Source: Thalassia testudinum
Taxonomy: Eukaryota; Streptophyta; Magnoliopsida; Alismatales; Hydrocharitaceae
NCBI GenBank assembly: GCA_037157565.1
Contig: JAZHRO010000073.1
Coordinates: 15,878,501 to 15,942,500 of the forward strand
Length of the DNA: 64,000 nucleotides
Direction of reading: 5' to 3'
This document shows positions 1 to 9,640 of this stretch, in pieces. Positions within the stretch are counted from its first letter, which is position 1. The number at the start of each line of letters is the position of its first letter. The translations under genes and the position numbers were made by a program. Below the pieces are notes generated by a model. That model did no database searches. It was not told the DNA's origin and saw only the letters and a program-made list of their open reading frames with translations.

Positions 1-483
1 TGCATGTATGCACTCACTAGATATCTCAAAAGGTGTGTCCTTCGAAAGGAGATTCGTCAAGGGACGCGCAATCTTAGAGAAATTAGGTATGAATCGATGA
101 TAAAATCCAACATGCCCCATAAATGATCTGATGTCTTTGACCGAGTTAGGCATAGGTAGCTTGAAAATCAGATTCACCTTAGTGTAATCGACCTGAATAC
201 CTCCCTCAAATATGAGGTGTCCAATTACAATGCCCTCAGGAACCATGAAGTGGCTCTTTTCCCAGGAGAGAACCAAGTTCAATTCAATGCATCTTTTAAG
301 GATCTGGACCAAATGCAGGAGGCATTCATCAAAAGATTCACCAAATACCAAGAAGTCATCCATGAATACCTCAAGGTAATTACCTATCATATCTGAGAAT
401 ATGGCTAGCATGCATCGCTAAAAAGTGGCGGGTGCGTTGCATAGCCTAAATGTTATCCTGTAGAACGCATACGTACCGTAGGG
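1..483 (-). pseudogene. Reverse transcriptase of A, catalytic part, runs off window
   Basis: Continues from the fragment at 2755-3560. Minus-strand translation gives PYGTYAFYRITFRLCNAPATF, a stop, then RCMLAIFSDMIG, the YxDD-type box as FMDDFLVFG and ILKRCIELNLVLSWEKSHFM. The catalytic Asp-Asp pair is intact although the frame is not. The connection domain (RSFMGHVGFYHRFIPNFSKIA) lies at the left edge. RNase H and integrase would be to the left. Confidence 0.85.
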
Positions 484-488
484 GTAGG

Positions 489-2749
489 TGTTGTCTTTCA
501 TAGATCGCGTATTTGATTTAAAACATGTTGTAGTATAGTGTGAAATATGACTCAACAAAACATTTTAGTTAACAAGACGGTGAGTCTTGGTCGATCTCAG
601 GGAGGCATTTAGAAAAGCGAAATTGATTTAATCTTTTTGCTACTTGCTTAAAACTGTATGCCGGTTTCAGGCCTGCAAATGTACGTCTCGCCAGTCGCGT
701 TGTTGACCCTAACTACATGTGCATGTGTCAAGTAAACAATGAAAGTGAATGTGTGTGTATTAGTATGCACCATTCTAACTTTGCGTTGGCTATTAACAAA
801 AAAAGCGTCAATCACAAGGTCGTTTATGTATTTAGGAACCGACATCTCGTTGCAATGTAATAGGCAATCAATTTAGGCAACTCATGATCATAATAGAGAT
901 AGATAAACTAGTGATTTCATTTATTCAAAAAGGTTGTCATTACAATTGATTTTAGAGGAAAGCTTGTACATGAATGATTAAAGCAAGAAGTCTAGCTAGC
1001 AAAAAATGGATGCATGCGTGTATCTACGGGAGATTACGCATGCATCTTGCAAGTAGAGGATGACTACACTACTAGGAAATAAATTCATTGAGGAAATTAA
1101 ACTATGAAGAACACTTATCTATGGGAAATCAAAGCAATGGAGGTGGTCTCCAAAGGCCTGTGGAGCTTGAGGTGGTAGGAAGGAGAAAGAGGGGAGACCA
1201 ATGGTGGCTAGGCCTGCCCTTGGAGAGGTGGTGGAGAGCTTTTTCTAGCCTTGGGCATGGAGGTTGGAGTGGTGATGGTGATGGAGCTTGTTGATGGAGG
1301 TGCACATGGAGCTAAAGTGAATTGCTAACTGGCTAGATCGGGTGCATGGCTGTCCAAGAGGGTCCTTTTATGGACTCTTGGACAACTATGGGAGTGGCCC
1401 TCTAGAGAATTCTAGAATTCTCTAGAAATGGGCTTAGGTGGTGGCTAGAGAGGTGGAGAGTGGGTCTCCTTAGATCCACTTTCTGAGGTAGGTTGTGGAC
1501 TCCTTGAAGACTATTTTTAGTCTTCAAGGTGGCTCCACCTTTAGAAGCCTCTAGATTACTCTAGAGGTGGTAGCCAATGGTGTGTGTGGGTGTGTGTGTG
1601 CGTGACTATGTGGGTGTGGTTAAGTGGTCTAGCTCGAGTTCTATAAGTCTATGTGGTTAGGTTTAGGTAGGCTCCTGGAATTAGGGTTATAAGCCCAAAA
1701 ACTAAAGTGAATGTGTAATTAAACTTATCACAAGTTTAATTGAGTGTATGTGTGCCTAATTGGAAGAGAAGATACCCAATTAAGTCAAGCCTAAGTCAAT
1801 TGGACTCTCACTAAGTCCAATTAGACTTGTGTTGGTTAAGATTTGAGCTCAATTGAACTCTGAGTCCAATTCACTAGGTGAAGTGTGATTGACTTGATAC
1901 AAGTCAATTGGGCTTAGTGAGAACCTAATTAGGTTCTTAGGAGGGTCTAGGGGTAGTGCACTAGGCTTAGGGACCTTAATATAGGTTCCCTAGGGTTTGG
2001 AATTGGGTTTATGACCTAAGAAATCAAAATCCAAGCTTGATTTCCAAAATAGGGTCTGGAGAGGGGTATCAAATGTCCAATCTAAGTGTTAAATGACTTA
2101 TACTAAAAAAGTAGAAGTCCAGACCTCTTGTCTGGATCTCTAATCAGAGGTCAGGGTGTATTCAAGGTTCTATCTTGGAATTCTGCAGAAATTGGATGTC
2201 TGACACTTTATTTGGACGTTCAATAACACTGCAGACTTACGTTCTAGGTCTGCAGGTTGTGCCTAAAGGTTATGGACATCCAATAACTTATTTGGATGTC
2301 TAAATAAGGGTTGGAACTAGGGTTTTGAGGTCTCTTAGGCTAAGGTGACCTAATTTAAGGGTGGCTAAGTCTTAGGATGGTCTCTAGGGCTATCCTAGGG
2401 CTTGGATTGGTCCTAAGTTCTTCATAATTTAACTCTACATTAATTTCTACTTAGTAGAGTAGCATACCTCAACCCTTTTTCTACTTTATTCCTAAGTCTT
2501 CTGCTCCAAGTCTGCTGTAGCTCTAGCTTCTTCCCTGCCTCAGATCCAACTTCAGGCCATCTCCTGAGCTTCTTAATTCCTACAATCCAAATAATGCACT
2601 TAATCAGCACATTATAACATTATTTGATGCATAGCTAAAATAAAGCAAGAAAGATGCAAAGTATGCTCATGTATGCATGGATTACACTAAGCTATGCTAA
2701 GTTCTAACTTAATTTCGGTCATTTAAGACCTATGATTGCTGTGCAATCA
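489..2749 (-). repeat. Solo LTR B2 (Athila B family) inside the RT of A
   Basis: 2261 bp, minus strand, related to the LTRs of element B (2250 and 2214 bp). The duplication is GTAGG at 484-488 and GCAGG at 2750-2754, one mismatch. It starts with a perfect TGATTGC/GCAATCA hairpin and ends GACAACA. It carries a 26 bp perfect palindrome (1401-1426), the TATA hairpin (1352-1383) and the tRNA-Asp 5' complement in U5 (527-540). Short frames inside it (648-845, 1088-1294) are not genes. Confidence 0.85.
1352..1383 (-). promoter_or_regulatory. TATA box in a hairpin loop, LTR B2
   Basis: Read on the plus strand, arm GTCCAAGAG+GG+TCC (1352-1365), loop TTTTAT (1366-1371), arm GGACTCTTGGAC (1372-1383). 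On the coding (minus) strand the loop is ATAAAA, a TATA-like element. The arms pair over 12 bp with a 2-base bulge. The same layout with different arm sequence is found in both LTRs of element B, so the pairing appears to be under constraint. That it is the promoter is inferred from position and the TATA sequence. Confidence 0.55.
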
Positions 2750-2754
2750 GCAGG

Positions 2755-3560
2755 TAAAGGTGGCCTTTTCTTGATCCTTTAGATGATTTACCACCTGATT
2801 ATATCCAGAGTACCCATCTAGGAAACAGAAAATTTGATTTTCCACCAGTTTCTCAAGAATCTGGTCAATGAACGAAAGCAGAAAATGATCTTTCTTCGTA
2901 TAGGCATTCAATTTCCAATAGTCTATGCAAACTCTTCACGAATTTGCAATGAGGGTCGGGATGGTCTCTCTAGATTCAGTTGTGATAATGGAGAGCTCTA
3001 CCTTCTTAGGCACAACCTGGATTGGGCTCACCTAGTAGCTATTAGAGATCGGGTAAATGATACCAGCATCTAACCACTTGATAATCTCTTTCTTCACGAG
3101 CTCCTACAAATTTGGATTGAGCCTTCTCTACATCTCTCAAGATGGTCGTAAGCCCTCTTCAATGTAGATACGGTGTGTGCAATACAAGGGATTGATACCA
3201 GTCAGATCATCGAGAGTCCATCCAATAGCTCTCTGATGCTACTAGAGAACAGAAATCAGCTTTGTCTCTTGATTAGATGTGAGTCGAGAATTGATGATCA
3301 CAGGAAATGTTTGATTGGAACCCAAAAACACATATTTCAGGTCATCTGGGAGGGGTTCAACTCCATGGCCGAGTTATCAGCAGTGAGTGGAGGTTCGAGA
3401 TGGGCCTCAAAAGATAAAGTGGGAGATAAGGGTGAATCTGGATTAGCTCTAGGCTCCTTTATCTGTGGATCAAAATTTTCTCGGGGTTGAGGATCAGGGA
3501 TAATCAGGTCTTCCTCTGCAAGCGGATCCTCAATCATAGAACTGATGTCACACACTTCCT
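2755..3560 (-). pseudogene. Reverse transcriptase of A, N-terminal part
   Basis: Read on the minus strand: an acidic pre-RT segment, then LNPNLxELVKKEIIKWLDAG (the thumb-side entry to Gypsy RT), then IDQILEKLVENQIFCFLDGYSGYNQ. The first catalytic Asp (FLDGYSG) is present. It stops at TFTC (2755), where solo LTR B2 was inserted, and continues at 483 with PYGTYAF. Several stops are seen, for example after IYPISNS. Confidence 0.8.
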
Positions 3561-3608
3561 TGATTACCCCACAGTTTATTCCTTTCTGGGCCTTAAAGAT
3601 ACCAATCT

Positions 3609-4435
3609 TTAGTGTCTGGTTCTGAATTTCAACTCAATATGTCCCTCTTCGCAATTGATATTTGCCCTAGCTGTGGCTAGGAATGGTCTCCCTAAGATGA
3701 TTGGAGTGTTCCTTAGATTTTCAGGAGTATCCATGTCTAACATGATGAAATCCACCGAAAAATAGAAATCATAGATCTGTATCAGAACATTCTCGAGAAT
3801 TCCTTTGGGTGACTTGATTGATCGGTCTACTAACTGCAAGGTCACCTCAGTCGGTTTGAGCTCAGTTTCCTCAAAATGGTCTAGTAGGGATGTAGGTATC
3901 AGGTTTATGGAGGCTCCTAAATGTAACAATGCTCAATCAAATTCTAAATCACCGATCTTATAGGAGATCAAAGGGGTGCCAGGATCTTTTGCTTTTATGG
4001 GAGGTTGCTCAAGATGATCGAGATGACTTGCTCTGTCAATATCATTGGACTCCCATCTTTGCTTCGTGGCTTATGCTTTAGTGCACATAAATCCTTTAGA
4101 AACCTTGCATAAGCCGGTATGTGGCAAATCGCATCTATCAAGGGGATGTTTATCTGGACTTGCTCAAAAAGTTTGACTAGATCGTCCTCAAGTGCCACAG
4201 GTTTGGGTTTCCTCTTTCCCTTGGTCACGACCTCAGGAAATGGAACCTCTATAGGTTCCTCTAGGTTTGGTTTAGGTTTTGGATGTGGGATAGGGGTGTC
4301 TTGGATAACCAACCAAGGGTTAGGCTCTAAACTATCAGGTTGAGGGTGGCTAGGATAAGGTGGATCCTGAGTCGACTTGCCACTACGGGTGGTAATAGAA
4401 TTAAGTCCTGGCTGGTTTTGGTTCAGAGTCTGCAA
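3609..4435 (-). pseudogene. gag-protease linker and aspartic protease of A
   Basis: The upstream part (3995-4435) contains the Athila linker with an ITTRSGK motif, a Pro/Lys-rich stretch and IPLIDAICHIPAYARFLKDL, close to the equivalent in element B (VPLLKAIDHIPIVARFFKDY). The protease lies at 3609-3929. The catalytic Asp is lost: the family motif DLGASINLIP is read here as HLGASINLIP, so a GAT-to-CAT change or similar has destroyed the active site. The flap and C-terminal motif IILGRPFLATARANI is kept. The protease matures the polyprotein in the particle. Confidence 0.8.
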
Positions 4436-4439
4436 AAAG

Positions 4440-6103
4440 TGGTGGTTGTTGTTGATATCCTAAGTATAATGTCAAAGCCTCCATCCCGTCAAGTGATGGA
4501 GCAGAAGGGGCCTAATAAACATAGTGAGCTTGGCCCTGATTCAAGTTCATAACATGCCTCTTGGTCGGCATGTTATTCGAATTTGGCAGAGGCTGAGACG
4601 TAAGTGCACCATGTTGGTGAGAGCTCGCCATCTATGCGATCTGATTTTGAACCTCTGTTATCTCATCTTTGTGCTGTTTCTGCTTAGCCGCATTGGTCTT
4701 TTGGATTTCATCCCGGGTTTGTAGAATCAAGGTCATTTGATTTATCCTTGACTGCCTGGATTGATATTTCGGATTGGGTCTAGGATGAACAGGCTGATAT
4801 GGGAGTGGAGCCTATGGTCAAGGCTAGAATTGAGATCTCAAAATTTGATTATTCCCTAACCACTGAAGTTGGGATGATTACACCATCCAATGTTATAAGT
4901 GTTTGATAATGGATCATTCTAGATGGCGTGGAGATTCTCACATGTCTGAGGAACTCTTGAGAAGTTAGAGTACGAGGGTTCAGAGTTCCTCTAACTAGAT
5001 TAGGTAGTTCCGGAGTTTCCTCCAAAGCCAAGATCAGACAGGGGTGGGTACGAGTCCATTCCTTGGTGAGAGTGGTGATAAATGTTATGCACATGCTCCC
5101 TACCGGAGGGTGGTTGTGCATACGTGCTTTGCTTTGTTGAGGTGGCTCTCTGTAGATGTCGAGTCAATTCATCCACCTTCTTCTCGATAACAGAAACCTT
5201 TTTCAGGCAACTGGCTATCAGTTCCAGATCGACAAAGGCAGACAAGCCTTGAGTCTCGTGTGCCCCCTGTGTGTTTATCAATGCACGGGTAGTCATCCAA
5301 TCGAACATACCCATAGATTCATTTTTTATGGAGTTCTCGCACATATTCTCAAGAATCTCCCAAACGGTATCTTCATGCTGACCCATGATGTTGCCACCAC
5401 AAGTAGCATTGACAAAGAGTCTGATATCCTTACGGAGTCCCTGGTAAAAAGACTGGACTTGTTCCCATTTAGGAACTCCATGATGGGGGCATTTCCGCAT
5501 GAGATCCAGAAAGTGATCCCATGCCTCATGAAGTGGTTCTCTTGGATTTTGTGTGAAGTGCGTGATCTAGTGCCTCAAAGCATTCGTCCGACCAACTGGA
5601 AAACATTTCTTCAGGAATTCAAATTAGAGTTCTGGCCAAGTGTTGATTAGACAGGTCAAAGTTTGATACCAGTGGGAAGCCTTATCCACGAGGGAGAAAG
5701 GGAACATCTTCATGAGTAAGATATCTCAATTCTGGACAGGTGGCTCGAAGGTCTGGGCCAGATGTTTCAACTGCTGGATGTGCTGGAAAGGATCCTCAGA
5801 GTTTAGCCCATGGAATTTGGAGATGGCATGGAGCATATTGGGCTTGAGTTCAGTATCAGGTCCTCCAGCTGGGATCTATACCCTGGGTTCAATTGCTACC
5901 AAACTGAGATTGTAATGATCTCACATCTGAGGACACTGTAGTGGGTTCATGAATGCCTGAAATAGATTGTTGAGGCACTGTAGCTGATTCTGGAGATTGG
6001 GTTCTTCTTCTTGATTTTCCATGGATGTAGCTGGAGGAGATCTGGGCTCAGAACTAGAAGAGTTGGATGAGATATCAATCTGCTTGGAAGGTAGCACAAA
6101 CAA
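4440..6103 (-). pseudogene. gag of element A (decayed)
   Basis: The structural capsid protein of the retrotransposon. The start near 6103 gives a polar, Ser/Glu-rich N-terminus. The capsid core follows (about 5700-5400) with the segments MKMFPFSLVDKASHWYQTL, LHEAWDHFLDLMRKCPHHGV and QVQSFYQGL, which line up with the gag of element B (LHEAWDRFHDLLRKCPHHGI). A long frame at 5000-5500 covers the core and the Pro/Gln-rich tail. Stops near 5920 and 5660 and frame changes break it. No CCHC knuckle is seen, as is usual for Athila. Confidence 0.8.
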
Positions 6104-7180
6104 GTGAGTCGAGGATTAGCCTTGACGAGAATGAACTACTAATGGAGGTCTCAAGGGTGATCTTAAGGACCTCCTCTCGAACATGCACTAGTGAGCCAGA
6201 TGAGGAACAGAATGTGTAATGGACCCAATCGAGGCACCTAAAAATCTTTCGATGACTAAGGAGGTTCGAGGCATATGATACCTCTTGATCAGAAAATCAC
6301 TCACCCAAGAAATACTTGGGTAGCCAGGAAGGGAGAGCCTCGCAAAAACCCCTACACGGTAGAGCGTCCCTACAGGTTACAGGGTTTCCCCCACTCGACC
6401 TTCCTTGTCACTGAGAATCCAAGTAGACAGGAATGAGCAACTTGACCCCTTAAGTTTGCCAATTTTAGTTCTAAATTATGGTGCTTTGAATTTCACTTGA
6501 ACTTTAGAATTGATTGTGATTTATGACCTAATTCGAAGGTTGGTTAACCCACAAGGTGGGTCAACTTCACCTAACATGCCCTAAAGTTTAGGATGAGTTA
6601 GGTAGTGAACCTAAAATCACCCTGAGTGGTTTGCAAGTAGGTTATTAAGTCCCAAGTTGTAAGGATTCAAGTGAATGTTAGAGCCTTCTTTTAGGGTCTT
6701 CTTGATTAGGTCAATTCAATCAAGGCTTGGATGACATACAATTCGGGAAATCAATTCTCTTTTAATTTAGGCAAGTGTGTTTTCCTCAAACCCTAAAAAT
6801 AGAAACCCTAATCTGGCTCTTGTCCAAGTCAAATTCTTTCCAAATTGTGTCACCTTGGGTTCAACCAAAAAGGTGAATAGCCCTAGACACCTTAAGTCCC
6901 TAGTAGGTGCAGAAATCTGAATGGAGATGTCTAAATAAATCAAATCAGGCAACTCAAGCAATTAAGTATAAGAAAGAATGCGAGTTGGTCCTAATTGATT
7001 TTTCTTTTTAGTTCCTTCCAAAAATAGGGGCTTAAGAAGAAGGAAAATATTACCTACTCCTGGAGTGGCTGTCGTGTGGCTAATCTTCTCGATGAGTACT
7101 TCACACAACCACAATAAATCAGATAAAATAAGTTAGAATCAGATTAGAATTGTAATTAGTGAAATGAAACTGCGTGTTGC
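6104..7180 (-). other. Untranslated leader of element A
   Basis: About 1.1 kb between the primer site and the gag start. It holds no supported gene. Athila elements normally carry a long leader here. Its first bases match the B leader; the rest is AT-rich with scattered short open frames. Confidence 0.6.
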
Positions 7181-9637
7181 TCCTCGATAATGGTGCTGAT
7201 GAGAACCTCATCATGAACCCTAACTAGCACAATCTAACCTAGATAAGCAAGAAAAAGCTCCTACATTACTCAAAGAAAGGCTTAACTCAGAGAATTCTGA
7301 GTTCAAAAAGAAAACAAGTCATAAGGGGTAAAAATGCAATTTCACCAACACAATTTGCAAATAGGGTAATTAAGGGTCCAAACACAGGTCAAACTAACCT
7401 AATAAGAAGGAAAGTGGATGATCTGACCTAACAAGGGCTACAGTAACTCCAAGGAATTCAATGACATTCTATAACCCTTAAACAAACCCACTTTAATTCA
7501 CGAGGTTCGAGGTAGGGTAAAAATCAACTAAATCATCTAAAATTCATATAAAAATAATCTCTAGGGTTTAGAACCTTCAATTTGGCCTTAGAAACCCATT
7601 TTGACCTACATTGAGAACCATGCCCAATTAATGATTTAATTTGGGTTTTTACGTAAATTGGCAGGTCAAACATGGTTTGACCTAGAAACAAAATTCATCA
7701 TTTAAATCCTTAGGTTCAACATAGTCATGCATAAAAAACTTGAGCCTAAGAAGAGACCTCCTTGACCGACATTGCAATTTGGTCCTCATCATTTACTTTT
7801 TGACAATTAACTTTCGAAACCCTTGCATTTTGGCTCCCAATTTCCTCTTCGTTCTTTGCATTTTGGTCTCTCCTGCAAGTCTCTGCGCAGCACCATGCTC
7901 TGGTGACTTTGCGCGGAGCATGGCACCGCGCAGGGTGAGGGGGACATCCTACAAAGTGAACGTGGAGTTCCCTGCGACGTCTGCTGTCGCAAGGACTCAG
8001 CCATGCTGCCTGACGACCCCCACACCTTCCATGCGAATGCGCGGAAGGTATGGGTCTCGTCTCCGACCATACTCCGGCGAGGGGCGCATGTCGCCAGCCT
8101 GCATCCGCCTCTCCGCCACCGCCTTTATAAGAACCAGCATCGCCAGCCGGTTCTCGCAATCTGGTCTTGGCTGAGAAACCCTCAACCCTTCCTCTCTCCC
8201 CACTCCGACAGGAAACCCACCAGCTCCGATGGCCCCTCCTCCTCCTTCTCGTCGCTCTGCTGCAATACCAACAGCAGAGCCAGCTTCGCCTAATCTTCCT
8301 GCGTCGCGCCGTACCAAGCGCACGCCTCCCTGCCCACTTCCTTGCCGCTGCTCTCTCCCTCTGGGTGCTTCTTCTCCGGCGACAGTCGGTACGACTGCCC
8401 ACCGCTCCGGCCCCCTTCGTCCTTGTAGGTAGGTTGCAGTTACTCCCTTTCTTCCCCTCTTTCTTTTCCCCAATCTATTTTGCTTGATTGCCCCACGACC
8501 ACGCCTGATCACCCTCACCTTCCCCGCCTCCGGCCACTCTCCGGCGAGTCGCCCCCGTCATCCCACAACCCCATATGACTCGCCAACTGTCCCAAAAGCT
8601 CTGCCTCATCATACTAAACACCCTCCACCCCTCCACTTCCACTCTACACCTCCACAACTCACCCCCGATCAAACCCACTTTTCCGGCCACAGGAAGACCT
8701 AGGCACGCACGCCTAGGCCGTCCCGCAGCCTGCTGCACCTCGCACCACCTTCACCGTGCCACGACGAAGGTTCCCCTGTGGTCTGATTAGGCCGAGAGGC
8801 CCTTTTTGTGCTGGACAGATCTGCTGCCCCGGCCGCCATTGGCGACGACTCAAGGAGCTTCCAAGCGAGCTCCATGCTTCAGAGCGTCAGGTCTCCAACT
8901 GATGTGAATTGGGGAGACTCGGGTGAAGGCAGGCAGCTGGCATGCGAGGGGAAACAAGGATGCAGTTGCTAAAGTGAGGTCACGGTCTTCCTGCGGGCGT
9001 GCGCGAGAAGAAGCAGAAGTTTAGTCCCACATCGTAAGTTCTCGAAGCGCCGCACCCATTCAAATTGATTTTGTGTTTTTACCTTATCGCCTCCGATACA
9101 CCTAGGGTGAGGTCCCACGCCCCATCACACGCCCCGTCCACGGTTTCACCACACGGACCCAGCAGATCCGACCGGACACTACCCACGCACACCTCGTGCA
9201 CCAAATCACACCGGTGCGCCTGGTCCCGGTACGCAACCCGACCCATTAACCTGCGGCTCTGGGAGAGCTTCCTGTGAGAGGTTTGTAGAGAGAGAGATAC
9301 TGCAGCTGAAGAAAAGAGAAAGAAGAAAAGAAGAAGACAGGAAGAGTAGCAGAAGAAACAAGAGGGAAGAAGACAAGCACAAAGAGAAGAAGAGAAGAAA
9401 TAGAAGCCAAAAACAGAAATCTGTCTCTCTCTCTCTCTCTTATTTTTGTAATAAAGAAACTTTGTACTTCTATAATTCTAGTAGCTCCCTGAGTTCGACC
9501 TCGAGAAACTATTTCCGAGTAAATTTCTATGGTAATGACAATCGTAGCTGTCTTATTTTGTACTATAACGACATTACTGTAATAAGCATAAAAACGCACA
9601 AAAGCAGCACCGCGGTTGGCAACATCACCAGGTGCCA
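7181..9637 (-). other. Primer binding site of A, split by an LTR insertion
   Basis: On the minus strand TGGCACC lies at 9637-9631, next to the 5' LTR. The rest, ATTATCGAGGA, lies at 7191-7181 beyond the inserted solo LTR C3. Joined, the 18 bases match the complement of the tRNA-Asp 3' end (as in element B, 17280-17297) at 13 of 18 positions against the standard Athila site, and all five differences are G-to-A or C-to-T. The bases that follow (GCAACACGCAGTTTCA) resemble the B leader. The target duplication GGTGC lies within the site. Confidence 0.75.
7197..9630 (+). repeat. Solo LTR C3 (Athila C family)
   Basis: A 2434 bp LTR with no internal region, flanked by a perfect 5 bp duplication, GGTGC (7192-7196 and 9631-9635). 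It begins with a perfect hairpin, TGATGAG-AAC-CTCATCA, and ends in CCA. The middle is GC-rich with many surviving CpG, unlike its surroundings, and there is a polypurine stretch at about 9282-9412. Together with the perfect duplication this suggests a fairly recent insertion. Solo LTRs arise by recombination between the two LTRs of an element. Long reading frames here (for example on the minus strand at 7746-8402) are arginine-rich by-products of GC content. Confidence 0.85.
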
Positions 9638-9640
9638 AAA

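Noticed and set aside
527..540. tRNA-Asp gene or pseudogene because of GTTGTAGTATAGTG
   Set aside because: Only the first 14-25 bases match; there is no anticodon arm or T-loop and the motif sits at fixed position in the U5 of every Athila-type LTR. It is a leader motif, not a tRNA gene.
7746..8518. Long overlapping frames on both strands (up to 218 residues) as a host gene
   Set aside because: They lie inside solo LTR C3, are Arg/Ala/Pro-rich, overlap each other on both strands and have no domain. GC-rich sequence gives few stops by chance.
9601..9640. Separate primer binding site belonging to C3 at its right end (GGCAACATCACC)
   Set aside because: The perfect GGTGC duplication puts the LTR end at 9630, so this text is the last part of the LTR. 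The resemblance to the B leader (GGCAACATCA) is noted but does not define a leader.
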